From Pelomonas sp. CA6 (GTDB lineage Bacteria > Pseudomonadota > Gammaproteobacteria > Burkholderiales > Burkholderiaceae_C), in contig NZ_JAKZFD010000009.1 of the NCBI RefSeq assembly GCF_022549225.1, forward strand, positions 124,001 to 188,000: a stretch of DNA of 64,000 bases, given 5' to 3'. The position numbers were made by a program, and so were the translations under genes. The stretch's first letter is position 1, and each line of letters begins with the position of its first letter. The notes below the pieces were generated by a model that saw only the letters and a list, made by a program, of their open reading frames with translations, did not search any database and had not been told where the DNA came from. Shown here piece after piece: positions 53,666-62,735 of the stretch.

Positions 53666-54142
53666 TCAGCGTGCGATGGTGTTTTCGCGGCGGATCTTGG
53701 CCTGCAGCTGCAGGATGCCGTACAGCAGCGCCTCGGCGGTGGGCGGACAGCCAGGGACATAGACGTCCACCGGCACGATGCGGTCGCAGCCGCGCACCAC
53801 GGAGTAGCTGTAGTGGTAGTAACCGCCGCCGTTGGCGCAGGAGCCCATCGACAGCACCCAGCGCGGCTCGGCCATCTGGTCGTAGACCTTGCGCAGCGCC
53901 GGCGCCATCTTGTTGCACAGCGTGCCGGCGACGATCATCAGGTCGGACTGGCGTGGGCTGGGGCGGAACAGCATGCCGAAGCGGTCGATGTCGTAGCGTG
54001 CCGCGCCGGCGTGCATCATCTCGACCGCGCAGCAGGCCAGACCGAAGGTCATGGGCCACAGGGAGCCCGTCTTGGACCAGTTGATCAGCTTGTCGACCGA
54101 GGTGGTGACGAAGCCTTCCTTCAAAACGCCTTCAATGCCCAT
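53666..54142 (-). CDS. nuoB: NADH-quinone oxidoreductase subunit B
   Basis: 158 residues. It carries the terminal [4Fe-4S] cluster N2, which reduces quinone: the ligands are the adjacent cysteines in LACCAVEMM plus Cys in MGSCANGGG and [12 protein letters not shown]. Homologous to hydrogenase small subunits. Separated from nuoA by 110 bases with a perfect hairpin. Confidence 0.98.
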   Translation of the reverse strand: MGIEGVLKEGFVTTSVDKLINWSKTGSLWPMTFGLACCAVEMMHAGAARYDIDRFGMLFRPSPRQSDLMIVAGTLCNKMAPALRKVYDQMAEPRWVLSMGSCANGGGYYHYSYSVVRGCDRIVPVDVYVPGCPPTAEALLYGILQLQAKIRRENTIAR

Positions 54143-54252
54143 AGCGTGATTCCATTCATTCGCAGCGATGGGGCTCCAGGAGCCCCAGCTTGCGCAGGTC
54201 GCTCAGCAAGCGCCTGCCGTCCCTGCCCCGACCCGCCGGCCGGGACCACAGC
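54143..54252 (-). promoter_or_regulatory. nuoA-nuoB spacer with a perfect hairpin
   Basis: GGGGCTCC, A, GGAGCCCC (54170-54186) is a 17-base perfect inverted repeat 28 bases upstream of nuoB. With a 5-base loop the stem is six G-C-rich pairs. It lacks a T-run, so it is more likely an mRNA stability or processing element than a terminator. Confidence 0.5.
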
Positions 54253-54612
54253 TCATTCCCAGTCCAGCGCGCCCTTTTTCCATTCGTAGGCAAAGCCAAC
54301 GACCAGAATGCCCAGGAAAACCATCATGGCCCAGAAGCCCGCCGCGCCGATCTCGCGCAGCGAAACCGCCCACGGGAACAGGAAAGCGATTTCCAGGTCG
54401 AACAGGATGAAGAGAATGGCGACGAGGTAGTAGCGCACGTCGAACTTCATGCGCGCGTCTTCAAAGGCCTCGAAGCCGCATTCGTACGGAGAGTTCTTGG
54501 CGGCGTCGGGACGACGCGGGCCGAGCACGAAACCCAGCACCTGGGGCAGGATACCCACGACGGCACCGACCAGAATGAAAAGGATGACGGGGAGATATTG
54601 CTCCAGGCTCAC
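54253..54612 (-). CDS. nuoA: NADH-quinone oxidoreductase subunit A
   Basis: 119 residues from a GTG at 54612 (AAGGG upstream). Three helices, the loop cysteine in [34 protein letters not shown], and a C-terminal [11 protein letters not shown]. First gene of the operon. The loop cysteine moves between active and resting complex I in studied species. Confidence 0.97.
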   Translation of the reverse strand: MSLEQYLPVILFILVGAVVGILPQVLGFVLGPRRPDAAKNSPYECGFEAFEDARMKFDVRYYLVAILFILFDLEIAFLFPWAVSLREIGAAGFWAMMVFLGILVVGFAYEWKKGALDWE

Positions 54613-54851
54613 GGATCTGCCCTTCTCTTGTAATTCGCTGCACGACCGACCCCACGGGGCCGAGGATTGACCAAAAGCAACGGGCGCGCCGCAGGCGATT
54701 CTTCAATCGCTCACGGACCGCGCCCGCTTGTGTCCCCTTTCGCGGTCCCGACTCCTCTTCGGAACCGCCACAGGGCGCCCGACACTGTCATCGCACGATA
54801 CCCGCCCAATCTGACAGATACCCTGCACCCCAGGTCATTTGTATTTGTATT
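54613..54851 (-). promoter_or_regulatory. Leader/promoter region of the nuo operon
   Basis: 239 non-coding bases between tRNA-Leu and nuoA. On the minus strand the part next to the tRNA is AT-rich (the AATACAAATACAAAT tract). A perfect hairpin GCGATT-CTTC-AATCGC lies at 54695-54710, and CCCC-AC-GGGG (about 54652-54661) could pair nearby. No clear sigma-70 hexamers were found. Read-through from the tRNA is possible. Confidence 0.4.
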
Positions 54852-54936
54852 TGGTGCCGACGGCGAGACTCGAACTCGCACAGCTTTCGCCACTACCCCC
54901 TCAAGATAGCGTGTCTACCAATTTCACCACGTCGGC
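54852..54936 (-). tRNA. tRNA-Leu (anticodon GAG)
   Basis: 85 bases including the encoded CCA (54852-54854). The acceptor stem GCCGACG/CGTCGGC is perfect. D-arm region GTGGTGAAATTGGTAGACAC; anticodon stem CTATC/GGTAG with loop TTGAGGG, anticodon GAG; an extended class II variable arm as expected for leucine; T-arm GTTCGAGTC. It lies between secG and nuoA on the same strand, as in related Burkholderiales. Confidence 0.97.
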
Positions 54937-55057
54937 TTTGCAATTTCGTCTGAAGTTCAGCACCTCAGACAGCCTTGCATTCTATACCGTTTTTACAGAG
55001 CCTCCAGAGAGTTGCTGCGCTTTTTGTTGCTTGACTCTCGAGACGGCCGCTGTGCGT

Positions 55058-55426
55058 TCAGCGCGAGGCCGCCGGAGCCGGAGCCGGTGCCACGCCAGGA
55101 ATGGCAGCCGCGCCGGAGGCCGCGGGCACCACCACGGCCGGGGCCGCTTCGTCCAGTTCGCTGCCGCCGCCCGGCGCGGCCGAGGGCCGATGGCTGCCCA
55201 GATAGGCCAGTGCCAGCGTGCAAACAAAGAACAGCGTGGCACACACCGCGGTGCTGCGCGACAGGAAGTTGGCACTGCCGGTGGCACCGAACAGGCTGCC
55301 CGACGCACCGCTGCCAAAGGACGCGCCCATGTCGGCGCCCTTGCCGTGCTGCACCAGCACCAGACCGATCATTGCCAGCGCGCTCAACAGTTGCACCACC
55401 AGCACCAGGTTCATCATCACTTGCAT
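55058..55426 (-). CDS. secG: Preprotein translocase subunit SecG
   Basis: 122 residues. Two hydrophobic segments (about 3-25 and 58-78) flank the conserved LVLVQHGKGADMGASFGSGASGSLFGATGSANFLSR loop. The C-terminal tail is Ala/Pro-rich and variable, as is common. SecG assists SecYE in protein export. GGAG precedes the ATG at 7 bases. It follows tpiA by 37 bases on the same strand. Confidence 0.95.
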   Translation of the reverse strand: MQVMMNLVLVVQLLSALAMIGLVLVQHGKGADMGASFGSGASGSLFGATGSANFLSRSTAVCATLFFVCTLALAYLGSHRPSAAPGGGSELDEAAPAVVVPAASGAAAIPGVAPAPAPAASR

Positions 55427-55463
55427 TCTTCTTTCTCCGAAAAACTCGTTGCCGGACCGAGAC

Positions 55464-56204
55464 TCAGCCCGCGGCGCGGCAGATCGCGGCGAAGTCCGCC
55501 GCCTTCAGCGAGGCGCCACCGATCAGACCGCCGTCGATGTCCGGCTGGCGAAACAGCTCGGCGGCGTTGTCCGGCTTGACGCTACCGCCATACAGGATCT
55601 GCATCTGTTCGGCCTTCTGCGTCGCCGCACGCAGTTGCTGGCGCAGCAGCGCATGCACCGCTTGAGCCTGCTCCGGCGTGGCGGTGCGTCCCGTGCCGAT
55701 AGCCCAGACCGGCTCATAGGCCACCACGATCTCGCCAATGCAGTGCGTCAACGTGTGGACCACCGCGGCAAGCTGGCGCTTGACCACTTCCTCGGTGCGC
55801 CCGGCCTCGCGCTCCTCCAGCGTCTCGCCGACGCAGACAATGGGCGTGACGCCGTGCGCCAGCGCGGCCTTGGCCTTGTCCGCGACCAACTGATCGCCTT
55901 CGCGATGGTAGGCACGGCGCTCCGAGTGGCCGACGATGGCATAACGACAGCCCAGGTCGGCCAGCATCGCCGACGAGACTTCGCCGGTGTAGGCGCCCTG
56001 CTCGTGGGCCGAGCAGTCCTGGGCACCGTATTGCACCTGCTGGCCGGTCAGCGCCAGCGCCGTTTCGGTGATGTAGGGAAAGGGCACGCAGACGGCCACC
56101 TGGGCGCTCCAGGGGCCCAGCTCCTTCAGGCCCGCCAGCAGCAGCGCGTTGGACGCGCGGTTGCCATGCATCTTCCAGTTGCCCACCACCAGTTTCTTGC
56201 GCAT
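55464..56204 (-). CDS. tpiA: Triosephosphate isomerase
   Basis: 246 residues from ATG at 56204 (GGAG 7 bases before). TIM barrel with Lys11 in NWKMHG, the electrophile His93 in VGHSERR and the catalytic base Glu164 in [11 protein letters not shown], then the flexible loop and ILYGGSVKP phosphate-binding block. Interconverts dihydroxyacetone phosphate and glyceraldehyde 3-phosphate in glycolysis. Normal length. Confidence 0.98.
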   Translation of the reverse strand: MRKKLVVGNWKMHGNRASNALLLAGLKELGPWSAQVAVCVPFPYITETALALTGQQVQYGAQDCSAHEQGAYTGEVSSAMLADLGCRYAIVGHSERRAYHREGDQLVADKAKAALAHGVTPIVCVGETLEEREAGRTEEVVKRQLAAVVHTLTHCIGEIVVAYEPVWAIGTGRTATPEQAQAVHALLRQQLRAATQKAEQMQILYGGSVKPDNAAELFRQPDIDGGLIGGASLKAADFAAICRAAG

Positions 56205-56223
56205 CTGAGACTCCGAATTCAAT

Positions 56224-57210
56224 TCACCAGCACAGCACGATCTTGCCCACGTGCTCGCCGGACTCCATCAGGGCATGGGCCGCGGCCGCCTCGGTGGCCG
56301 GGAACTGGCGATAGATCACCGGCGCGACGCGCCGGCTTTCCAGCAGCGGCCAGACCCGCTCGCGCAGCGCACGGGCAATCTCTGCCTTGAACGCCACGGG
56401 ACGCGGACGCAGCGTGGATCCGGTGATCGTCAGACGCCGGCGCAGCACCTGCCCGGCATCGAACTCCGCCTTCACCCCACCCTGCACCGCGATGATCACC
56501 GCGCGGCCATCGTCCGCCAGGCACTGCACGTTGCGCGCCACGTAGGCCCCGGCAACCATGTCCAGGATCACGTCGACGCCGCGCCCCTCGGTGGCGGTCT
56601 TCACGGCCTCCACGAAGTCCTCGTCGCGATAGTTGATCGCCACGTCAGCGCCCAGACGCCGGCAGGCCTCGGCCTTGGCCGCGCTGCCCACCGTCACCAG
56701 CACGCGCGACCCCAGGGCCTTGGCCAGCTGGATCGCGGTGACGCCGATGCCGCTGCTGCCCCCATGGACCAGCAGGCTCTCGCCTGGCTGCAGGCGCGCG
56801 CGCTCGAAGACATTGCTCCACACGGTGAAGAAGGTCTCCGGCAGGCTGGCCGCCTCGGCCATGCTCCAGCCCGCGGGCACCGGCAGGCATTGCGCCACCG
56901 GCGCCGTGCACAGCTCGGCATAGCCGCCACCCGCGACCAACGCGCAGACCGCGTCGCCGATCTTCAGGCCGGCCTCGGCCAGTGCCGCGGCATCGCCCTC
57001 GGCGACGGTGCCCGCCACCTCCAGCCCGGGCAGCTCGCTGGCCCCGGGCGGCGGTGGATAAGCGCCCTTGCGCTGCAGCACGTCCGGTCGATTGACGCCG
57101 TAGGCCTGCACCCGGATCAGGCATTCGCCTGCCCCGGGCTGCGGCACGGGCCACTCCACCAGCTGCAGCACCTCCGGCCCGCCGGGCCGGCTGATCGCCA
57201 GGGCTTTCAT
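56224..57210 (-). CDS. NAD(P)H:quinone oxidoreductase, PIG3/zeta-crystallin type (MDR family)
   Basis: 328 residues. Zinc-free medium-chain reductase: [30 protein letters not shown] and the nucleotide loop [22 protein letters not shown] (about 145-165) are typical of the PIG3 group. It reduces quinones with NADPH. It sits between pnp and tpiA with 9 and 19 bases to its neighbours, so it is read as part of the rpsO-pnp-tpiA-secG string. The precise quinone substrate is unknown. Confidence 0.92.
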   Translation of the reverse strand: MKALAISRPGGPEVLQLVEWPVPQPGAGECLIRVQAYGVNRPDVLQRKGAYPPPPGASELPGLEVAGTVAEGDAAALAEAGLKIGDAVCALVAGGGYAELCTAPVAQCLPVPAGWSMAEAASLPETFFTVWSNVFERARLQPGESLLVHGGSSGIGVTAIQLAKALGSRVLVTVGSAAKAEACRRLGADVAINYRDEDFVEAVKTATEGRGVDVILDMVAGAYVARNVQCLADDGRAVIIAVQGGVKAEFDAGQVLRRRLTITGSTLRPRPVAFKAEIARALRERVWPLLESRRVAPVIYRQFPATEAAAAHALMESGEHVGKIVLCW

Positions 57211-57219
57211 CGCCGTCGC

Positions 57220-59376
57220 TTACTCGGCAGCACCTTCGCCAGCCGGGGCTTCCGGCGCGGCGGCCTGTGCGGCCATCGGCGCATCGCGGTCGATCAGCGC
57301 CTTCATCGACAGCTTGATGCGGCCCTTCTCGTCGGTCTCCAGCACCTTGACCTTGACGATCTGGCCTTCGCTCAGGAAGTCGGTCACCTTCTCGACGCGC
57401 TGATGCGCGATCTGGCTGATGTGCAGCAGGCCGTCCTTGCCAGGCAGGATGTTGACCAGGGCACCGAAGTCCAGGATCTTGGTGACCGGGCCCTCGTAGA
57501 CCTTGCCCACCTCGGCTTCGGCGGTGATCTCCTCGATGCGCTTCTTGGCGATCTCGGCCTTGGCGCCATCGGTCGACGCGATGGTGATCGTGCCGTCTTC
57601 GGCGATGTCGATCTGCGTACCCGTCTCTTCGGTCAGCGCACGGATGGTGGCGCCACCCTTGCCGATCACGTCACGGATCTTCTCCGGATTGATCTTCATG
57701 GTGTACAGGCGCGGGGCGAATTCCGAGATCTCGGTCTTCGCGCCACCGACGGCCTCGACCATCTTGCCCAGGATGTGCAGACGGGCTTCCTTGGCCTGAG
57801 CCAGCGCGACCTGCATGATTTCCTTGGTGATGCCCTGGATCTTGATGTCCATCTGCAGCGCGGTCACGCCGGTGGTCGTGCCGGCCACCTTGAAGTCCAT
57901 GTCGCCGAGGTGGTCCTCGTCACCCAGGATGTCGGTCAGCACCGCGAAGCGGTTGCCGTCCTTGATCAGGCCCATCGCGATGCCGGCGACGTGCGCCTTC
58001 AGCGGCACGCCCGCGTCCATCAGCGAGAGGCAGCCGCCGCAGACCGAGGCCATGGACGACGAACCGTTGGACTCGGTGATCTCGGACACCACGCGGATGG
58101 AGTACGGGAACTCTTCCTTGCTCGGCAGCACCGCGACCAGCGCGCGCTTGGCCAGGCGGCCGTGGCCGATCTCGCGGCGCTTGGGGCTGCCCACGCGGCC
58201 GGTCTCGCCGGTGGCGAACGGAGGCATGTTGTAGTGCAGCATGAAGCGCTCGCTGTACTCGCCGGCCAGCGCGTCGATGACTTGCGCATCGCGGTCGGTA
58301 CCCAGGGTCGCGGCGACCAGCGCCTGCGTTTCACCACGGGTGAACAGCGATGAGCCATGCACGCGCGGCAGCACGCCGGAGCGGATCTCGATCGGGCGCA
58401 CGGTGCGGGTGTCGCGACCGTCGATGCGCGGCTCGCCGGCCAGGATCTGGCTGCGCACGATGCGAGCTTCGATCTCGAACAGCAGGCCGTCGACCTCGAC
58501 GCCGTCGAATTCCACGCCCTCGGCGCTCAGCGCTTCCTTGACCTTGGCATAGGCCTCGCGGCAAGCCTGGGTACGCGCCTGCTTGGAGCGGATCTGGTAG
58601 GCGGCACGCAGCGGCTCTTCGGCCAGCTGGGTCACCTTGGCGATGAACGGCTCGTTCTTGGCCGGGGCGGTCCAGTTCCAGGCCGGCTTGCCGGCCTCGC
58701 GGACCAGCTCGTTGATCGCGGCGATCGCGATCTTGCCTTGATCATGGCCATAGACCACGGCGCCCAGCATCAGGTCTTCGCTGAGCTGATCGGCTTCGGA
58801 TTCCACCATCAGCACGGCGGCTTCCGTGCCGGCGACCACCAGGTCCAGCTTGGAATCGGCCAGCTGGGTCTTGCCCGGGTTCAGCACGTACTCGCCATTC
58901 ACATAGCCCACGCGCGCGGCGCCGATCGGGCCGTTGAACGGAATGCCGGAGACGGCCAGCGCGGCGCTGGTCGCGATCATCGCGGCGATGTCGGCCTGCA
59001 CCTCGGGGTTCAGCGACAGCGTGTGGATCACCACCTGCACTTCGTTGAAGAAGCCCTCGGGGAACAGCGGACGGATGGGGCGGTCGATCAGGCGGCTGGT
59101 CAGGGTCTCCAGCTCGCTGGGGCGGCCTTCACGCTTGAAGAAGCTGCCCGGGATCTTGCCAGCAGCGTAGGTCTTCTCGATGTAGTCGACCGTCAGCGGG
59201 AAAAAGTCCTGGCCCGGCTTGGCCTCGGTGCGCGCCACCACGGTGGCCAGCACCACGGTGTCCTCGATGTTGACCAGCACGGCGCCGCTGGCCTGACGGG
59301 CGATCTCGCCCGTTTCCATCGTCACGCTATGGGGACCCCATTGGAAGGTCTTGGTGACTTTGTTGAACATGCTCAT
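57220..59376 (-). CDS. pnp: Polyribonucleotide nucleotidyltransferase (PNPase)
   Basis: 718 residues from ATG at 59376, which sits 6 bases after AGGAG (ATGs at 59382 and 59370 fit worse). Two RNase PH-like domains (about 10-220 and 315-545; [21 protein letters not shown] and [19 protein letters not shown] with the catalytic aspartates). A KH domain (about 555-610; [20 protein letters not shown]) and an S1 domain (about 620-690; [24 protein letters not shown]) bind RNA. Degrades mRNA 3'-5' with phosphate. It follows rpsO as in most bacteria, with a terminator and a further hairpin between. Confidence 0.98.
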   Translation of the reverse strand: MSMFNKVTKTFQWGPHSVTMETGEIARQASGAVLVNIEDTVVLATVVARTEAKPGQDFFPLTVDYIEKTYAAGKIPGSFFKREGRPSELETLTSRLIDRPIRPLFPEGFFNEVQVVIHTLSLNPEVQADIAAMIATSAALAVSGIPFNGPIGAARVGYVNGEYVLNPGKTQLADSKLDLVVAGTEAAVLMVESEADQLSEDLMLGAVVYGHDQGKIAIAAINELVREAGKPAWNWTAPAKNEPFIAKVTQLAEEPLRAAYQIRSKQARTQACREAYAKVKEALSAEGVEFDGVEVDGLLFEIEARIVRSQILAGEPRIDGRDTRTVRPIEIRSGVLPRVHGSSLFTRGETQALVAATLGTDRDAQVIDALAGEYSERFMLHYNMPPFATGETGRVGSPKRREIGHGRLAKRALVAVLPSKEEFPYSIRVVSEITESNGSSSMASVCGGCLSLMDAGVPLKAHVAGIAMGLIKDGNRFAVLTDILGDEDHLGDMDFKVAGTTTGVTALQMDIKIQGITKEIMQVALAQAKEARLHILGKMVEAVGGAKTEISEFAPRLYTMKINPEKIRDVIGKGGATIRALTEETGTQIDIAEDGTITIASTDGAKAEIAKKRIEEITAEAEVGKVYEGPVTKILDFGALVNILPGKDGLLHISQIAHQRVEKVTDFLSEGQIVKVKVLETDEKGRIKLSMKALIDRDAPMAAQAAAPEAPAGEGAAE

Positions 59377-59452
59377 GCGCATCTCCTCTAGTGTTCGGGC
59401 GCTTGCGGTGCGCCGCTAAAAACCGGGAGTGGGGCTGGGTTTGGCGCGATGC

Positions 59453-59489
59453 CATTCCAGAGGACCTGCAGCGCAGGCACCGTGGAATG
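59453..59489 (-). promoter_or_regulatory. pnp leader hairpin
   Basis: CATTCCA (59453-59459) pairs with TGGAATG (59483-59489) and encloses CCTGC-AGC-GCAGG (59465-59477). The nested stems lie between the rpsO terminator and the pnp ribosome site, where E. coli pnp mRNA carries the RNase III-cleaved stem used for autoregulation. The equivalence is inference from position. Confidence 0.5.
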
Positions 59490-59545
59490 ACACATCCGCC
59501 ACGTCAGCTCAACTCCAGTAGCGAAGAACAAAACGATGAAGGACA

Positions 59546-59583
59546 AAGAGCCTGTGCTGGCGTGTACATCCAGACAGGCTCTT
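59546..59583 (-). terminator. Terminator after rpsO
   Basis: On the minus strand AAGAGCCTGT and ACAGGCTCTT form a 10-base perfect stem with an 18-base loop, 17 bases past the rpsO stop, followed by a T-rich stretch (CTTTGTCC... CGTTTTGTT). Probably a partial terminator allowing some read-through into pnp. Confidence 0.7.
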
Positions 59584-59599
59584 CATGCTCGCGGCGCGA

Positions 59600-59869
59600 T
59601 TACTTGCGCAGGCCCAGCTTCTGGATCAGCGCGGTGTAGCGGGAGGCGTCCTTGCTCTTCAGGTAGGCCAGCAGGCTCTTGCGCTGGTTGACCATCTTCA
59701 GCAGACCGCGACGGCCATGGTGATCCTTGGCGTGCAGCTTGAAGTGGGGGGTCAGCTCATTGATGCGGGCGGTCAGCAGGGCCACTTGGACTTCGGGAGA
59801 CCCCGTGTCGTTGGCGCTGCGGGCGTTGGCCTTGACGATTTCGGCCTTGTTCAGATCGGCGACTGCCAT
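59600..59869 (-). CDS. rpsO: 30S ribosomal protein S15
   Basis: 89 residues, the exact family length, from ATG at 59869 with AAGGA upstream. [36 protein letters not shown] and [24 protein letters not shown] are the S15 signature. It binds 16S rRNA in the central domain. In E. coli it represses its own translation through a leader structure. The 5' leader here contains a long hairpin (60002-60059). Confidence 0.98.
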   Translation of the reverse strand: MAVADLNKAEIVKANARSANDTGSPEVQVALLTARINELTPHFKLHAKDHHGRRGLLKMVNQRKSLLAYLKSKDASRYTALIQKLGLRK

Positions 59870-60001
59870 GATGCGTTCCTTGCTGGATCGGAGTGCCGCC
59901 GGCAGCGCAACGCAGAAAGAATTCTTCTGCGCCGGGATACGCGAACGGTTTCCGTAGGTTGGACTTGCGGACACAGGTGAAACCGACCCATGCCGTGCTG
60001 T

Positions 60002-60071
60002 GTTTTCCTTCAAGCACTCGCCCCAAGCAGCTTGGCGCGAGGCGCACTTGCAGGAAAACCCGTGGAGTATA
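60002..60071 (-). promoter_or_regulatory. Putative rpsO promoter and 5' end hairpin
   Basis: A TATACT -10 candidate (minus strand, 60066-60071) would start transcription near 60059. That is the base of a long inverted repeat: GTTTTCCTTCAAG (60002-60014) against CTTGCAGGAAAAC (60047-60059), 12 of 13 pairs. Inside are CTCGC/GCGAG (60017-60021, 60037-60041) and CCAAGC-A-GCTTGG (60023-60035). No good -35 is present. The hairpin may cap the rpsO mRNA 5' end or bind S15. Confidence 0.45.
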
Positions 60072-60081
60072 GCCTATCCGC

Positions 60082-61347
60082 TCAACCGGGCCGGCGCATC
60101 CGGCAGCGACTGGGCAATTGGGCCTCTTCGGCGCTCAGGAAACGCAGCGTGCGGAAGCCATAGCCCGAACCCTCGTTGTCGTGCGCCACACCGCCCTCCC
60201 CGGCGCGCCGCATCACGCTGACCACCAGGGGTTGCTGCAGCTGGTGGTCCGTCGGCCGCATCCAGCCTTGATGGGCGATCCCCAAGGGACGGCCATCCAG
60301 CTTCAGCCCCTCGAGCGCGCGCGCCACCGCCAGCGCCTCGGTGCTGCCGGCGCGTTCCATCGCGGCCACCAGCATCTCCACCATCAGCTGCATGCGGGCA
60401 TGCAGATAGTCGTGCTCGGGCCGCGAAAAGCGGGCACGGAAGGCCGCATAAAAGCGCTCGCTGGCCGCATCGCCCATGTTCGGATGCCACTCCGCCACCG
60501 CCAGCACGCGATCCACGCCCGCCTCGCCCAGCGCGGCGGGCACGCCCAGCGCATTGCCATAGAAGGTGTAGAAGCGCGTGTCCAGGCCGAGATCGCGGGT
60601 GGATTTGATCAGCAAGGTGAGGTCGTTGCCCCAGTTGCCGGTCAGCACCGCCTGGGCACCGCTGGCGCGGATCTTGGACGCATAGGGCAGGAAATCGCGC
60701 ACCCGGCCCATCGGATGCAGCTCGTCGCCGACGATCTGCAGGTCGGGCCGGCGCTGCGCCAGCATCTCGCGCGCGCGGCGCAGCACATGCTGACCGAAGC
60801 TGTAGTCCTGGCCAATCAGATAGAGACGCTGCAGGCGGCGGTCCTGCGCGATCACCTCGACCAGCGCGGCCAGGCGCATGTCGGCATGGGCGTCGAAGCG
60901 GAAATGCCAGACGCTGCATTGCTGCTCGGTGAGCACCGGATCGACGGCCGCGTAGTTGAGAAAGAGCGCGCGTCGCCCCGGTTCGCGCGCGTTGTGCTTG
61001 TCCAGCGCGGCCAGCATGGCGCCGGCCACCGCCGAGCTGTTGCCTTGCAGCAGGAATCCCGCGCCCTGCTCAATCGCGCCGCGCATCAGCGCCAGCGATT
61101 CCTCGGCCGAGCCCTTGCTGTCCATGCGCAGCAGGGCCAGCGGCCTCGCGCCCTGCGGCAACCGGACACCACCGCGCGCATTGACGCGCTCGACAGCCCA
61201 GACCAGATTGCGATGGACCGCCTCGCCCGCATTGCCGAAGGGGCCGGACAAGCCTTCGATCAGCGCCAGCCGGATCGGCTCGCCCGCGGCGCGCGCGGGC
61301 TGTGCGCAGGCCAGCGCGGCGGCCGCCAGCAGCGATCGCCGCTTCAC
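60082..61347 (-). CDS. ABC-type substrate-binding protein, branched-chain amino acid (PBP1) class, without transporter partners
   Basis: 421 residues from a GTG at 61347 that overlaps the tsaD stop (GTGA). The signal peptide [19 protein letters not shown] (about 2-20) has a twin-arginine-like start. The mature part is a type 1 periplasmic binding fold: [70 protein letters not shown] and YDYLHA-type C-lobe. Such proteins bind amino acids, amides or aromatic acids for import or sensing. No LivH/M/G/F genes lie in the window. Ligand unknown. Confidence 0.88.
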   Translation of the reverse strand: MKRRSLLAAAALACAQPARAAGEPIRLALIEGLSGPFGNAGEAVHRNLVWAVERVNARGGVRLPQGARPLALLRMDSKGSAEESLALMRGAIEQGAGFLLQGNSSAVAGAMLAALDKHNAREPGRRALFLNYAAVDPVLTEQQCSVWHFRFDAHADMRLAALVEVIAQDRRLQRLYLIGQDYSFGQHVLRRAREMLAQRRPDLQIVGDELHPMGRVRDFLPYASKIRASGAQAVLTGNWGNDLTLLIKSTRDLGLDTRFYTFYGNALGVPAALGEAGVDRVLAVAEWHPNMGDAASERFYAAFRARFSRPEHDYLHARMQLMVEMLVAAMERAGSTEALAVARALEGLKLDGRPLGIAHQGWMRPTDHQLQQPLVVSVMRRAGEGGVAHDNEGSGYGFRTLRFLSAEEAQLPSRCRMRRPG

Positions 61348-62375
61348 GCCGCCGCCAGGTCCCAACGGGGGCGCACCTCGAAGGCACCACTGGTCTCGGT
61401 GCGGGCCAGCCCGGCGCGCAGGCGCAGCGCCGCGGCCATCGCGATCATCGCGCCGTTGTCGGTGCACAGGTGCAACTCGGGATAGTGGACGCGCACGCCG
61501 CGCCGAGCGCACTGGGCATCCAGCTGCTCACGCAGGCGCTTGTTGGCCCCCACGCCGCCGGCCACAACCAGTCGCCGCAACCCCGACTCCTTCAACGCCA
61601 GCAGCGACTTCTTCACCAGCACTTCGACGATGGCGGCCTGCGTGGACGCCGCAAGATCGGCGCGCTGCGCGTCGGTGATGCCCTCGCCCAGGCGACGGAC
61701 CTGGGTCAGCACCGCGGTCTTGAGCCCGGCGAAGCTGAAGTCAGGCTTGCCGCTGTGCAGCAGCGGCCGCGGCAGCGCAAAGGCCGTCGGATCGCCCTGC
61801 TCCGCCAGGCGCGCCAGGTGCGGCCCACCCGGATAGGGCAGCCCCAGCAGCTTGGCGCTCTTGTCAAAGGCCTCGCCGGCCGCGTCGTCGATGGTCTCGC
61901 CCAGCAACTCGTACACACCCACGCCGTCCACCCGCATCAGCTGGGTGTGGCCGCCAGAAACCAGCAGCGCGACGAAGGGGAACTCTGGCGGATCGGCCGA
62001 CAGAAAGGGCGACAGCAGATGCCCTTCGAGGTGATGGACCGCCAGCGTGGGCCGCTCCAGCGCGGCCGCCAGCGACACGGCGACGCCCGCGCCCACGAGC
62101 AGCGCGCCAGCCAGCCCCGGCCCCTGGGTGTAGGCCACGAGGTCAATGTCCTGCAGGCGGCAACCGGCCTGCTGCATCACTTCGCGGGTCAGGGGCAACA
62201 CGCGCCGGATGTGATCGCGGGAGGCCAGCTCCGGCACCACGCCGCCGTAGGCCTGGTGCATCGCGATCTGGCTGTGCAGCGCATGCGCCAGCAGCCGCGG
62301 CGTGCCGGCGCCGCTGGCGTCGACCAGCGCCACGCCGGTCTCGTCGCAGGAAGATTCGATGCCCAGGACCCGCAT
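61344..62375 (-). CDS. tsaD: tRNA N6-adenosine threonylcarbamoyltransferase TsaD
   Basis: 343 residues. ASKHA fold: [19 protein letters not shown], the metal-binding [12 protein letters not shown] histidines, [50 protein letters not shown] and [12 protein letters not shown]. Transfers the threonylcarbamoyl group to A37 of tRNAs reading ANN codons, with TsaB and TsaE. Two bases separate it from the fdx stop, and its own stop overlaps the next start, so fdx-tsaD-SBP are probably co-translated. Confidence 0.98.
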   Translation of the reverse strand: MRVLGIESSCDETGVALVDASGAGTPRLLAHALHSQIAMHQAYGGVVPELASRDHIRRVLPLTREVMQQAGCRLQDIDLVAYTQGPGLAGALLVGAGVAVSLAAALERPTLAVHHLEGHLLSPFLSADPPEFPFVALLVSGGHTQLMRVDGVGVYELLGETIDDAAGEAFDKSAKLLGLPYPGGPHLARLAEQGDPTAFALPRPLLHSGKPDFSFAGLKTAVLTQVRRLGEGITDAQRADLAASTQAAIVEVLVKKSLLALKESGLRRLVVAGGVGANKRLREQLDAQCARRGVRVHYPELHLCTDNGAMIAMAAALRLRAGLARTETSGAFEVRPRWDLAAA

Positions 62376-62377
62376 GC

Positions 62378-62716
62378 TCAGTGCTTTTCCTTGGCGTGGT
62401 TGATGGAGTACTTGGGGATCTCCACCGTCACGTCGGTGTTGGCCAGGATGGCCTGGCAGGACAGGCGCGAGTTGGCCTCCAGCCCCCAGGCGCGGTCCAG
62501 CATGTCTTCCTCGTTCTCCTCCATCTCGGACAGCGAGGCAAAGCCCTCGCGCACGATCACGTGGCAGGTGGTGCAGGCACAGACCTGATCGCAGGCGTGC
62601 TCGATCTCCACGCCGTTGTCCAGCAGAGCCTCGCAGATGGAGGTGCCGGCCGGCGCCTGCACCGTCTTGCCCTCGGGGCAGTACTCGGGATGGGGAAGGA
62701 TCTTGATGATGGGCAT
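62378..62716 (-). CDS. fdx: ISC-system [2Fe-2S] ferredoxin
   Basis: 112 residues. Adrenodoxin-type ferredoxin with ligands Cys42, Cys48, Cys51 and Cys87 ([11 protein letters not shown] and LSCQAI). It ends in SINHAKEKH. Supplies electrons for iron-sulfur cluster assembly on IscU. It lies directly after hscA, as in the isc operon. AGGA precedes the ATG. Confidence 0.96.
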   Translation of the reverse strand: MPIIKILPHPEYCPEGKTVQAPAGTSICEALLDNGVEIEHACDQVCACTTCHVIVREGFASLSEMEENEEDMLDRAWGLEANSRLSCQAILANTDVTVEIPKYSINHAKEKH

Positions 62717-62735
62717 GGGTTGTCCTGATGCTGAC

